64,000 bases of DNA from Marinicella sediminis (GTDB taxonomy: Bacteria > Pseudomonadota > Gammaproteobacteria > Xanthomonadales > Marinicellaceae): NCBI RefSeq assembly GCF_002000055.1, contig NZ_MVBD01000005.1, forward strand, positions 124,001 to 188,000, read 5' to 3'. Positions 36,676 through 45,368 of this stretch are shown piece by piece. Under the pieces are notes generated by a model that ran no database searches, was not told the DNA's origin, and saw only the letters and a list, made by a program, of their open reading frames with translations. How positions within the stretch are numbered: position 1 is the stretch's first letter; each line of letters starts with the position of its first letter. A program made the position numbers and the translations under genes.

Positions 36676-37715
36676 AAAACACACTCTTCCCCCTTTTGCT
36701 GATGGTTTGCTCGGCGCTGTCTGCGCAACCTCAAAGCACGCCACCGGCGATTCCAGTCATCACAGATGTGGTTAAGCAAACCGAAGTGGTGCCGACCATG
36801 CCGGTCACCGGGCATGTGTACAGCGTCAATGACATTCAACTCACCGCCGCCATCTCCGGGCAATTGGCGTATGTGGCAGCGCCTGGAACACAACTCAAGA
36901 CTGGCGATGTGGTGGTGCGTATGGATACCACAGCACTGCAGCTGCAACAAGCAGAACAACTGGCCCTGACACAGCGGGCTCAGGCTCAATTGAGCTATTT
37001 GGAAACCAATCTGAAAAGGCAACAGGACCTGGTCAAAGCCAGTTCTGTTTCTGCCAATACCGTTGAGCAAACGGCTTCACAACGTGATGTGGCTGCCAGT
37101 GATCTGAAGGTGGCTCAATTACGCCTGGCACTTATCGAAGACCAGTTGCAACGTGCGGTGATCTCCGCGCCATTTGACGGGGTGGTTTCAAGCCGCAATC
37201 GCCGGGAAGGAGAAACCGTGTCAGCAGGAACCGTATTGGCTGGTATCACCGATTTGCAAAACCTCGAAATCAGGGCGCAAGTCCCCTTGCGTTACGCGGC
37301 TTTCATCCGGCAGGGCCAGCCCCTTGATATGTTTGCCTATGGCATATCTCAGCAGGGACGAGTTAAGTCCATGGTTCCCGGCGGCAGCAACCTCAGTCAA
37401 AGTCATGAATTGCGCCTGGCATTTGAGAACATCCATGGCCTGAGCATGGGGCAACTGGTCAGTGTCTCAGTACCCATGTATCGGCCACGTCAGTCACTTG
37501 TGGTCAATCAGGATGCCCTGGTGCTCAGGGAAAATGGCACTTTTGTGTTTAAAGTAAGTGCAGACAATACCGTGGAGCAGGTGGCCATCAAAGCCCATGA
37601 AAATGTGGGAGAAATGATTGCCATTGAAGCAGAGCTGGAAGCTGGTGATCAGGTCGTCATTCGCGGTGCAGACAGTTTGCAGCCCGGCGCCAATGTGGAA
37701 ATCAAAGCGGGTTAA
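36672..37715 (+). CDS. RND efflux periplasmic adaptor (membrane-fusion protein)
   Basis: 347 residues from the ATG at 36672, inside the permease stop (ATGA), with AAGGAGT upstream. Signal peptide MKNTLFPLLLMVCSALSA; the Cys at 13 is not in a proper lipobox, so lipidation is doubtful. Adaptor landmarks: barrel-sandwich half motif GQLAYVAAPGTQLKTGDVVVRMD (about 60-82), a coiled-coil hairpin (about 83-150, Gln/Ala-rich), and the return half VISAPFDGVVSSRNRREGETVSAG (about 163-186). It links the permease to an outer-membrane channel. Gene order (permease first) is the reverse of the common acrA-acrB order. Confidence 0.92.
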   Translation: MKNTLFPLLLMVCSALSAQPQSTPPAIPVITDVVKQTEVVPTMPVTGHVYSVNDIQLTAAISGQLAYVAAPGTQLKTGDVVVRMDTTALQLQQAEQLALTQRAQAQLSYLETNLKRQQDLVKASSVSANTVEQTASQRDVAASDLKVAQLRLALIEDQLQRAVISAPFDGVVSSRNRREGETVSAGTVLAGITDLQNLEIRAQVPLRYAAFIRQGQPLDMFAYGISQQGRVKSMVPGGSNLSQSHELRLAFENIHGLSMGQLVSVSVPMYRPRQSLVVNQDALVLRENGTFVFKVSADNTVEQVAIKAHENVGEMIAIEAELEAGDQVVIRGADSLQPGANVEIKAG

Positions 37716-37832
37716 ATCCTGACAAACAGTGCCTGAGCTACCAGTAAGAGAAGTGTTTTGTGAAGCAATTGACAGTTTTTCCTGGCCGATGATTTAAACT
37801 GAAGTTTTATTCATCATTGAGGAGTTAGGTTC

Positions 37833-38372
37833 ATGCGCGTTGTGGTATTTATATTGGTGGCAGGCTGTACCGGTCAGGTCTGGGGCTTTGGAACAGGTGC
37901 TGGAACCTGTGATGTGGTGGCTGATTTCTCCACCATCACGGCAATGGGCAGTCGAAACAGAAATCAGCACACAGGACCGTTCACATTGGTGGCCGATACA
38001 GCGTTTTATAACAGCACTGATTTCGTTGAAATCACCCTGTCAGGAGCACCTTTTACCGGGATAGTGATTTCAGTGGTTGATGAAAACGGTTCCAAGGTAG
38101 GGACGTTTGATTTCAACAGTGAAACCCAGGTTCAGGAATGTGATGGCAATGCCATGGCGGTCACCCACACCAGCACCCATGGCAGTGTGTCCAATCGTTC
38201 GATGTTTTGGATTCCACCTGCTGAGCCGGTGGGCACTGTCTATGTACTGGCTTATGTCCTTTCTGGTCAGCGGGGAGATCAGGGCAGCCAGCAATTTTAT
38301 CGATTTGTGCGTGATGACCTGTCTGCGGTGGTCATCCAAAGTGAGGTGATTTTTGCTGCTGGTTTTGACTGA
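37833..38372 (+). CDS. Small secreted protein of unknown function with IFAAGFD tail
   Basis: 179 residues, ATG preceded by GAGGAGTTAGG. The N-terminus MRVVVFILVAGCTGQVWG is a signal peptide, probably cleaved near Gly18. The mature part is beta-rich (EITLSGAPFTGIVISVVDENGSKVGTF) with Cys at about 28 and 112 that may form a disulfide. It ends SEVIFAAGFD, close in pattern to the end of the beta-helix protein at 26614-28344 (TIFADDF). No family recognised. It follows the efflux operon by 117 bases with its own ribosome-binding site. The next 190 bases before the SUF regulator hold that regulator's promoter at their end. Confidence 0.75.
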   Translation: MRVVVFILVAGCTGQVWGFGTGAGTCDVVADFSTITAMGSRNRNQHTGPFTLVADTAFYNSTDFVEITLSGAPFTGIVISVVDENGSKVGTFDFNSETQVQECDGNAMAVTHTSTHGSVSNRSMFWIPPAEPVGTVYVLAYVLSGQRGDQGSQQFYRFVRDDLSAVVIQSEVIFAAGFD

Positions 38373-38518
38373 AACAGAACCCCGGTTACGGCGAGAACAG
38401 GTGTAACTACAGTTTGTTGCCGGTTGTTCACTGAGTTGCGAACCTGTTCATCCAGTCGGGTTTTGTTGTGTTAAAGCGCTGAATCTGTCATTTAATCTTC
38501 AAATCAGATGAATCGCAC

Positions 38519-38556
38519 TTGAAACAGTACTGATTTAGTACTATTTCTGTTATCAT
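38519..38556 (+). promoter_or_regulatory. SUF operon promoter with palindromic operator
   Basis: TTGAAA (38519-38524) can pair with TATTTC (38542-38547) at 17 bases; alternatively TGTTATCAT (38548-38556) is an extended -10. The direct-and-inverted repeat AGTACT-GATTT-AGTACT (38526-38542) fills the spacer. Rrf2-family regulators bind such dyads, so autoregulation by the downstream gene is likely. If the extended -10 is used, transcription would start at or next to the ATG at 38563, giving a leaderless message. Confidence 0.55.
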
Positions 38557-38562
38557 ACGCGC

Positions 38563-38991
38563 ATGATCAAGATGTCCAAACTCACAGAGTATGCCTTCAT
38601 GGTGATTATGGCTTTGAAAGAGTCATCTTCGCCTGCGTCTGCGGATCACCTAGCAGGATTAACTGGCCTGGAAACCCCGACGGTGAGCAAGGTGCTGAAA
38701 AAGCTGAAAAAAGCGGGTTTGTTGAATTCCAAAAGAGGAGCCTTGGGTGGCTATTTTTTGGTCAGAAGCCAACAGGACATCAGCCTCAATGAAGTGATAG
38801 TGGCCATGGAAGGTGGGCTGTCTCTGACTGAGTGTGCCGATGATGATGATGCCTGCCATCTGACCCGCAGCTGCCTGATGAGTGCCGGAATGAAACGGGT
38901 CAATCAGGTCATACTCGATGCCTTACAAAGTGTCACGGTAAGTGACATTCTGGAAGAACCCAAAAAACTGAATTTACAGATAAAACCATGA
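38563..38991 (+). CDS. Rrf2-family SUF operon regulator
   Basis: A 142-residue transcription factor that probably senses Fe-S status and controls the SUF operon. The N-terminus [18 protein letters not shown] aligns with the SUF-linked Rrf2 regulators, fixing the start. A winged helix with [25 protein letters not shown] (about residues 40-64) follows. Three Cys likely ligate a cluster: C91, C98 and C104 in [15 protein letters not shown]. No Shine-Dalgarno precedes the ATG. The stop overlaps the sufB start by four bases (ATGA). A palindrome upstream is the candidate operator. Confidence 0.9.
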   Translation: MIKMSKLTEYAFMVIMALKESSSPASADHLAGLTGLETPTVSKVLKKLKKAGLLNSKRGALGGYFLVRSQQDISLNEVIVAMEGGLSLTECADDDDACHLTRSCLMSAGMKRVNQVILDALQSVTVSDILEEPKKLNLQIKP

Positions 38992-40457
38992 AACAAAAGC
39001 TGGAAATCAAAGAAGACAATGCGGTCGTCAAAGCCCGCGCCAAGCAAAAGTACAAAGAAGGCTTTGTCACAGACATCGAGTCCTTCACCATCCCGCCCGG
39101 TTTGGATGAAAACACCATCCGCCTGATCTCGGAGAAAAAAGATGAGCCACAATGGCTGTTGGATTATCGTTTGGATGCATTTGCCAAATGGCAAAAGATG
39201 ACACAGCCTGACTGGGCAAAACTGAACATTCCGGAGATTGATTTTCAGGCCATTTCTTACTATTCATCGCCGAATGCCAACAAAGAAAATGCCCCCAAAT
39301 CACTGGATGAAGTTGACCCTAAATTACTGGAAACTTATGACAAACTGGGGGTGCCTTTGCACGAACGTGAACGTTTGGCTGGTGTGGCTGTTGATGCGGT
39401 TTTTGATTCAGTGTCAGTAGGTACCACATTCAAAGCTGAACTGGAAAAAGCCGGGGTGATATTCAGCTCCTTTTCAGAAGCTGTTCATGACCACCCTGAA
39501 TTGGTGAAAAAATACCTGGGTTCAGTGGTGCCATCCAGTGACAATTATTTTGCTGCTCTGAATGCTGCGGTGTTCAGTGACGGCTCATTTGTCTACATTC
39601 CTGAAGGTGTCAGGTGTCCGATGGAATTGTCCACATACTTTCGAATCAACGCGATCAATACCGGTCAGTTTGAACGCACCCTGATCGTGGCCGAAGCCGG
39701 ATCTTATGTCAGCTACCTGGAAGGTTGCACTGCACCGATGCGTGATGAAAATCAATTACATGCGGCGGTGGTTGAGTTGGTGGCCATGGATGATGCCAAA
39801 ATCAAGTATTCCACCGTACAAAACTGGTACCCTGGTGATGAAGATGGCAAAGGCGGTATTTACAATTTTGTGACCAAAAGGGGTAACTGTTTGGGCAAAA
39901 ACTCAAAGATCAGCTGGACACAAGTGGAAACCGGTTCAGCCATCACCTGGAAATATCCCAGTTGTGTGCTGCGTGGTGATCACTCCAGTGGTGAGTTTTA
40001 TTCTGTGGCCCTGACCAATAATCATCAGCAAGCCGATACCGGTACCAAGATGATTCACCTGGGCAAAAACACCAAAAGCACGGTGATTTCTAAAGGCATA
40101 TCTGTTGGCAAAAGTCAGAATGCTTATCGGGGAATGGTGCGGGTGGCCAAAAAAGCCGACCACGCAAGGAATTTCACTCAATGTGATTCATTGCTGATTG
40201 GTAAATCCTGTGGCGCACATACCTTTCCATACACTGAGTCTGCCAACATGACCGCCAAGCTGGAGCATGAGGCCACCACTTCAAAAATTTCAGAAGACCA
40301 GTTGAATTATTGTTTGCAGCGGGGCATCACAGAAGAAGATGCCATCTCATTGATTGTGGATGGATTTTGCAAAGAAGTATTCAAAGAATTACCCATGGAG
40401 TTTGCTGTTGAGGCAAAAGCCTTGTTAGATATCTCACTTGAAGGAGCGATCGGTTGA
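38988..40457 (+). CDS. sufB: Fe-S cluster assembly scaffold subunit SufB
   Basis: Core subunit of the SufBC2D scaffold on which [4Fe-4S] clusters are built in the cytoplasm. 489 residues with family landmarks: [39 protein letters not shown] (with the conserved Cys), [17 protein letters not shown], and C-terminal [23 protein letters not shown]. Full length compared with E. coli SufB (495). Start overlaps the regulator stop; the stop TGA overlaps the sufC ATG. Translation is therefore coupled on both sides. Confidence 0.97.
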   Translation: MKQKLEIKEDNAVVKARAKQKYKEGFVTDIESFTIPPGLDENTIRLISEKKDEPQWLLDYRLDAFAKWQKMTQPDWAKLNIPEIDFQAISYYSSPNANKENAPKSLDEVDPKLLETYDKLGVPLHERERLAGVAVDAVFDSVSVGTTFKAELEKAGVIFSSFSEAVHDHPELVKKYLGSVVPSSDNYFAALNAAVFSDGSFVYIPEGVRCPMELSTYFRINAINTGQFERTLIVAEAGSYVSYLEGCTAPMRDENQLHAAVVELVAMDDAKIKYSTVQNWYPGDEDGKGGIYNFVTKRGNCLGKNSKISWTQVETGSAITWKYPSCVLRGDHSSGEFYSVALTNNHQQADTGTKMIHLGKNTKSTVISKGISVGKSQNAYRGMVRVAKKADHARNFTQCDSLLIGKSCGAHTFPYTESANMTAKLEHEATTSKISEDQLNYCLQRGITEEDAISLIVDGFCKEVFKELPMEFAVEAKALLDISLEGAIG

Positions 40458-41197
40458 TGTTGACCATTAAAGACATTTACGCCAAAGCAGGCGACAAAGA
40501 CATTTTGAAAGGACTGAACCTGGAAGTTAAACCCGGTGAAGTGCATGCCATCATGGGCCCCAATGGTGCAGGCAAGAGTACCCTTGGTAACCTGCTGGCA
40601 GGTATGCCCTACGTGGAGCCACAAAGTGGCTCGGTTGAGTTCCTGGGCAAGGATCTGTTGGCGTTGGACCCTGAGGAGCGTGCAGCTGAAGGCGTATTTC
40701 TGGCCTTCCAGTATCCAGTGGAGATTCCAGGTGTCAACAACATGTACTTCTTGCGCACAGCTCTGAATGCCCAACGCAAATACCGGGGTGAGGAGCCTGT
40801 TGACTCTGCTCAGTTTCTGCGCATGGTAAAACAGAAAATAAAGGCCATGAACATGCGCGACGATTTGCTGAAAAGACCGGTTAATGTGGGCTTCTCCGGT
40901 GGTGAAAAGAAACGCAATGAAGTTTTTCAGATGGGTGTTCTCGAACCCCGGCTGGCGATACTTGATGAAACAGATTCCGGCTTGGACATTGATGCGCTGA
41001 AAATAGTCGCAGATGGTGTTAATCAATTGCGTTCTGCAGATCGTTCATTCATCATCATCACTCACTACCAAAGATTGCTGGACTACATAGAGCCTGATTT
41101 TGTTCATGTCCTGGCAGACGGTAAGATTGTTAAATCCGGCAGTAAAAAGCTGGCCCTGGAACTGGAAGAGCAAGGTTATGGCTGGCTTAATCAATAA
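40457..41197 (+). CDS. sufC: Fe-S assembly ATPase SufC
   Basis: ABC-type ATPase that drives conformational change in the SufBCD scaffold. 246 residues from the ATG at 40457 (AAGGAG upstream; the in-frame TTG at 40454 is unlikely). Walker A GPNGAGKST (about 34-42), the SufC-specific signature VGFSGGEKKRNEVFQM (about 140-155), Walker B LAILDETDSGLDIDAL (about 162-177), switch His in IIITHYQRLL. Length as in E. coli (248). The last 20 bases overlap sufD. Confidence 0.97.
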   Translation: MLTIKDIYAKAGDKDILKGLNLEVKPGEVHAIMGPNGAGKSTLGNLLAGMPYVEPQSGSVEFLGKDLLALDPEERAAEGVFLAFQYPVEIPGVNNMYFLRTALNAQRKYRGEEPVDSAQFLRMVKQKIKAMNMRDDLLKRPVNVGFSGGEKKRNEVFQMGVLEPRLAILDETDSGLDIDALKIVADGVNQLRSADRSFIIITHYQRLLDYIEPDFVHVLADGKIVKSGSKKLALELEEQGYGWLNQ

Positions 41198-42329
41198 TTG
41201 GTTGTCGGCTGCTGAACAGCTGACCGTGAACGAAGCTCAACCAGCTTGGCTCAAAGCACAGCGTGAGCGAGCTGGTATGCAATTAAAGTCATACCAGGAT
41301 CCCAGCCGTAAACTGGAATACTGGCGGTATGCAGATGCCGGCAGATTGGCTGAGGAAAAGTCGTCCAGTGGGCAATTAAAAGACCTGGGTGAGGTGCCGC
41401 AATGGGTGATTACCATCAGTGAACATGGCTACAACTTGTCAGAAAACTGGCCAGCTCACCTGCAGGTTTCAAGCATCATGGATGCCAAACCTGAGCAACT
41501 CAAAGACCTCGACTTTGACCAGGAAACCGCTGCCAATCTGAGCAACACTTTGTTGTACAGCCAGGGCGTCGGTTTGATCGCCGCTCCTTCAGAGGACAGT
41601 GGTCAGGTGGTGGTTATCTATGATTTTGCCGAAGCCGGAAAATGGCATTATGTGCGTAATCAGTTTGTTTTGTCTGCCAACAGCGGCATCACGGTTCATG
41701 AGCAATTGTCATCGGGCAGGATCAATGTGGTCAATGTATTTGATGTCAACAGCAAGGCTCGTTTGAACCGCCTGCAACACATCAACCTCAATGAACAGGG
41801 AGCCATGGTTGGCTTCACCTGTTATGAGCTGGCAGAGGGCGCAGAAGTGATCAGCATGAACTGGCATCAGGGAGGTTCGCTGCAGCATCACATCCAACAA
41901 GTGAATTTCAATCAGTCTGAATCTCTTTTTAAATCGGGATCGATAAATAAATCATTTGACAACAATAATATAACCGATATTGTTAATGTAAATCATCATC
42001 ATAAAAACAACCGATCTGAAGTCACACACCGTTCCATGGCCAAAGACCGGTCGCAAATTTTTAACAATGCCAAAGCCCTGGTGGCGCCGGGAGCGGATCA
42101 GTCTGAAATTGAACAGGATTTGAAAAACATCCTGTTATCAGAAGACGCCAAAATTTTCAGTAAGCCTGAACTTGAAGTCTATGCCGATGAAGTGATCGCA
42201 GCACATGGTTCAACCATCGGCGCTTTGGATGAACAATCCTTGTTTTATTTACAGTCACGTGGCATACCAGTGGCCGAAGCCAGAGACATCATGATCGAAT
42301 CATTTGAACAGGAGGCCATCATATGTTGA
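41178..42329 (+). CDS. sufD: Fe-S cluster assembly subunit SufD
   Basis: Partner of SufB in the scaffold. 383 residues from the ATG at 41178, inside the end of sufC, with AAGG just upstream; the frame remains open further into sufC without meaning. The N-terminal helical part (NEAQPAWLKAQRERAGMQLK, SRKLEYWRYADAGRLAEE) and the C-terminal beta-helix with VNHHHKNNRSEVTHRSMAKD, SEIEQDLKNILLSEDAKIF and KPELEVYADEVIAAHGSTIG match SufD. The Cys and His that matter in assembly (GFTCYEL; PELEVYADEVIAAHG) are present. Seven bases overlap sufS. Confidence 0.95.
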   Translation: MAGLINNWLSAAEQLTVNEAQPAWLKAQRERAGMQLKSYQDPSRKLEYWRYADAGRLAEEKSSSGQLKDLGEVPQWVITISEHGYNLSENWPAHLQVSSIMDAKPEQLKDLDFDQETAANLSNTLLYSQGVGLIAAPSEDSGQVVVIYDFAEAGKWHYVRNQFVLSANSGITVHEQLSSGRINVVNVFDVNSKARLNRLQHINLNEQGAMVGFTCYELAEGAEVISMNWHQGGSLQHHIQQVNFNQSESLFKSGSINKSFDNNNITDIVNVNHHHKNNRSEVTHRSMAKDRSQIFNNAKALVAPGADQSEIEQDLKNILLSEDAKIFSKPELEVYADEVIAAHGSTIGALDEQSLFYLQSRGIPVAEARDIMIESFEQEAIIC

Positions 42330-43525
42330 GGGAACAATTTCCAGGATTGCAGCAAACCGTTCATGGCAAACCACTGGTTTATCTGGACAATGCCGCCACT
42401 GCACAACGACCTCAGCGGGTATTGGATGCCATCATGGATTACTACCTGCACCACAACGCCAACATCCACCGCGGTGTTCACAGTTTGAGTGAGTCAGCCA
42501 CAGCGTTGTATGAACAAGCCCGGCAATCACTGGCCAGGTTGTTGAATGCGCCATCTGATAAAAACCTGATATTCGTCAGGGGATGTACCGAAGGTGTTAA
42601 TCTGGTGGCTCAGACATTTGTTCGCAGTCGCATTCAGGCTGGAGACGAGATCCTGATTTCACATCTGGAACATCACTCTAACATCGTACCCTGGCAAATC
42701 CTCTGCGAACAAACCGGTGCCGTGCTTAAGGTCATACCCATGAATGATCAGGGTGAATTACAACTCGATCAGCTGGATCAGTTGTTGACAGAAAAAACCC
42801 GGTTCATGTCAGTGGTTCATGTGTCCAATGCGCTGGGGACCATTAATCCGGTTAAGAAAATGATTGCCATGGCGCATGACAAAGGCGTACCTGTGCTGGT
42901 AGACGGTGCCCAGGCAATGCCTCACTTGCCGGTGGATGTACAGGATCTTGATTGTGATTTTTATACCGTTTCAGGCCACAAAATGTATGGACCCACCGGT
43001 TCTGGTGTGTTGTTTGGTAAAGCTGAACATCTGGAAGCCATGCCGCCGTATCACGGTGGAGGTGAGATGATCAGTAAAGTCACATTTGAGTCCACGGTCT
43101 ATAATGCCGTTCCGGCAAAGTTTGAAGCCGGCACCCCTCACATTGCTGGTGGCATCGGTTTGGGTGCGGCTGCCGAATTCATGATGGAGACAGGGATGTC
43201 ACAGATCGCTGATCGTGACCAGCAACTCAGGATCTATGCTGAGCAGGCCCTCAGTGAAGTGCCAGGATTGAAAATGGTGGGCACTGCGGTTGAAAAGTCA
43301 CCGGTTTTTTCTTTTAACATTGATGGCATTCATGCGCATGACATTGGCACCATTATTGATCATTGTGGGGTGGCCATTCGGACCGGTCATCATTGCACGA
43401 TGCCAATATTCCAGTATTTTGGACTGGCTGGCAGTTGCCGGGCTTCACTGGCCTTTTATAACACTGAACAAGAGGTCGATGTTCTGGTAGAATCTCTGCT
43501 CAAAGCAAAAGCCATGTTTGAGTAG
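42323..43525 (+). CDS. sufS: Cysteine desulfurase SufS
   Basis: PLP enzyme that takes sulfur from cysteine and passes it as persulfide to SufU. 400 residues, ATG with GGAGG upstream. PLP lysine K220 in TVSGHKMYGPTGSG; catalytic C372 in FGLAGSCRASLAFYN; N-terminal VYLDNAATAQRPQRVLDAI and HRGVHSLSESAT identify the type II (SufS/CsdA) group. Length typical (406 in E. coli). Followed one base after the stop by sufU. Confidence 0.97.
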   Translation: MLREQFPGLQQTVHGKPLVYLDNAATAQRPQRVLDAIMDYYLHHNANIHRGVHSLSESATALYEQARQSLARLLNAPSDKNLIFVRGCTEGVNLVAQTFVRSRIQAGDEILISHLEHHSNIVPWQILCEQTGAVLKVIPMNDQGELQLDQLDQLLTEKTRFMSVVHVSNALGTINPVKKMIAMAHDKGVPVLVDGAQAMPHLPVDVQDLDCDFYTVSGHKMYGPTGSGVLFGKAEHLEAMPPYHGGGEMISKVTFESTVYNAVPAKFEAGTPHIAGGIGLGAAAEFMMETGMSQIADRDQQLRIYAEQALSEVPGLKMVGTAVEKSPVFSFNIDGIHAHDIGTIIDHCGVAIRTGHHCTMPIFQYFGLAGSCRASLAFYNTEQEVDVLVESLLKAKAMFE

Positions 43526-43526
43526 G

Positions 43527-43976
43527 ATGTCTGATTTAAATAAACTGTATAAAAAAACAGTATTGGAACACAACAGGAACCCCAGAAATTATGGGGTTCC
43601 TGAGTCCTGGACGCATCATTCTGAAGGCTTGAATGCAGTTTGTGGTGATTTGGTTCATGTGTATCTGACGATCAGTGAAGACTGTCTGCAAGCGGTTCAT
43701 TATGCGGGTGAAAGTTGTGCCATATCAATGGCATCGGCTTCGCTGATGACTGAGTTTTCTACTGGTATGTCGGTAGAAACCTGGCAAAAGAAGTTCAAAT
43801 TGTTCAAGCAATTGATGGATAAAAACAACGACCTGCAAGAAATCGGCGGGCTGGGTGAAATCAATACCCTGTCTACCGTGAAAAAATTCCCCTCCAGAAT
43901 AAAATCCGCTACCTTATGTTGGTATGCCATGGCTGCGGCCATAGATGGTATACCAAATGCCACCACCGAAAACTGA
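43527..43976 (+). CDS. sufU: Sulfur-transfer protein SufU
   Basis: 149 residues from the ATG at 43527. The zinc/sulfur ligands are in place: C39 and D41 (NAVCGDLVHVY), C64 (GESCAISMASASLMTE) and C131 (SATLCWYAM). The stretch between them (about 78-105) is the insertion that distinguishes SufU from IscU. SufU accepts persulfide from SufS; its use instead of SufE is common in Gram-positives and also found in some gammaproteobacteria. The gene closes the SUF set and is followed five bases later by a membrane-protein gene. Confidence 0.92.
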   Translation: MSDLNKLYKKTVLEHNRNPRNYGVPESWTHHSEGLNAVCGDLVHVYLTISEDCLQAVHYAGESCAISMASASLMTEFSTGMSVETWQKKFKLFKQLMDKNNDLQEIGGLGEINTLSTVKKFPSRIKSATLCWYAMAAAIDGIPNATTEN

Positions 43977-43981
43977 AAATC

Positions 43982-44827
43982 ATGAATCAATCAGAGCAGT
44001 CTGCACATCCACTGAGCATCAATCAACAGACCTTTAACTGGAAAAACGGACGTCAGTGGTTTGATCAGGGGGTGATGACTTTCAAAAAAATCAAATCTTA
44101 CTGGTATCTTGCTTGCCTTTTGTTGTTGGTAATGGCGACTTTGGTGATGCAGTTTTTACCGGTTTTGGTGTTTGTGGTGATGCTGGTATTTTCGCCCTTG
44201 TTGACCGCATTCATCATGGCCCTTTGTCAGCAATCCAAAAATCAACAAGGGGTCAATCTGGCCGCAGCCCGGGCAGATGTGCTGAAGGTTTTTAATCAAC
44301 TGGTTGTGTTGGGTGTGTTGACGGCATTGCTCAGTGTGCTGTTTCAGTTGATACACAATCAATTGCTGCTGTTGCTGGGATTACCCGTTGAAGTCACTGA
44401 ACAGATGGTGCAAACCATGCCTGGCAAGGAAGCATTTGTGCGTGTCATGGTGGCTTTGCTGACCAACCTGCCGGTGGCATTGGCAATGGCATTCGCACCG
44501 GTTTTGGTGTTGTATCATGCGCAGTTGCCCTGGAAAGCCATGCAGTGGAGTGTGGCTGGTGTATTATCAGCCTGGCGTGCATTTTTGGCCCTGACAGTGA
44601 TGTTTATTTTAATGACCTTCGCGGTCATCGTGCTGGCCAGTTTAATGATTTCATTGTTGATGATGGTCATGGGCACAGCCAGTGCAATGGTGGTGAATCT
44701 GGTGATCATGTTTGCCATGGTGACATTGCTGGGAGTGGGGCTGTGCGCGCAGTACCATGCTTATCTGGATATTTATATTGCCACCAACGAGCCGACTGAT
44801 GGGACTGAGATATACACCGAAATCTGA
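43982..44827 (+). CDS. Membrane protein, BPSS1780-like
   Basis: 281 residues from the ATG at 43982, just after sufU. Five to six transmembrane helices: residues about 45-85 (two), 108-135, 156-180, 198-230 and 238-262. The opening QWFDQGVMTFKKIKSYWYLACLLLL and the overall pattern resemble the BPSS1780/YciC-like family of unknown function. It is the first non-SUF gene in the run. The thioredoxin-like gene starts 29 bases before its end. Confidence 0.7.
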   Translation: MNQSEQSAHPLSINQQTFNWKNGRQWFDQGVMTFKKIKSYWYLACLLLLVMATLVMQFLPVLVFVVMLVFSPLLTAFIMALCQQSKNQQGVNLAAARADVLKVFNQLVVLGVLTALLSVLFQLIHNQLLLLLGLPVEVTEQMVQTMPGKEAFVRVMVALLTNLPVALAMAFAPVLVLYHAQLPWKAMQWSVAGVLSAWRAFLALTVMFILMTFAVIVLASLMISLLMMVMGTASAMVVNLVIMFAMVTLLGVGLCAQYHAYLDIYIATNEPTDGTEIYTEI

Positions 44828-45359
44828 ACCGTTGCAGGCCCCGGATTTCATTTTGCCTGGTGTCGATGAGCGGTCATGGTCCCTGGCAAATGTGATGGGC
44901 AGGAATGGTCTGGTGGTGATGTTCATTTGCAACCATTGTCCATATGTTAAATCTATTATGAAAGCCCTGGTCAGTGATGCCCGTCGGTTACAAAAAATCG
45001 GCGTCAATGCGGTGGCCATCATGTCCAATGATGTGGCAGAATACCCGGAAGACTCATTCGATAACATGCGTCGGGTGGCTGACCGTTACCAATTTCCGTT
45101 TCCTTACCTGTATGATGAATCCCAACAAATTGCCAGGGCATACGGAGCGGTGTGTACTCCGGACTTTTTTGGTTTGGATGCACATGGTGTTTTGCGATAC
45201 CGTGGCCGTCTGGATGCGGCGGGCATTCAAGAGTCCAATGATGACTACCGGAGGGATTTGGTGCTGGCCATGAAAGAATGGGTTGAAACTGGTCAAATAA
45301 CCACTGAGCAGCATCCTTCGATGGGGTGTTCAATTAAGTGGAAGACTGAAACAAACTGA
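44799..45359 (+). CDS. Thioredoxin-like (redoxin/AhpC-TSA) protein
   Basis: 186 residues from the ATG at 44799, inside the upstream gene. The fold is that of a peroxiredoxin-like redoxin: ARDFILPGVDE-type opening (APDFILPGVDE), VVMFICNHCPYVK with a CxxC (NHCPYV, about residues 45-50), FPFPYLYDESQQIARAYGAVCTPDFFGLD (about 98-126) with cis-Pro region, and RYRGRLD. Matches a widespread family often annotated as thioredoxin family protein. No signal peptide. Nine bases separate it from parE. Confidence 0.88.
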   Translation: MGLRYTPKSEPLQAPDFILPGVDERSWSLANVMGRNGLVVMFICNHCPYVKSIMKALVSDARRLQKIGVNAVAIMSNDVAEYPEDSFDNMRRVADRYQFPFPYLYDESQQIARAYGAVCTPDFFGLDAHGVLRYRGRLDAAGIQESNDDYRRDLVLAMKEWVETGQITTEQHPSMGCSIKWKTETN

Positions 45360-45368
45360 ACTGTATTT

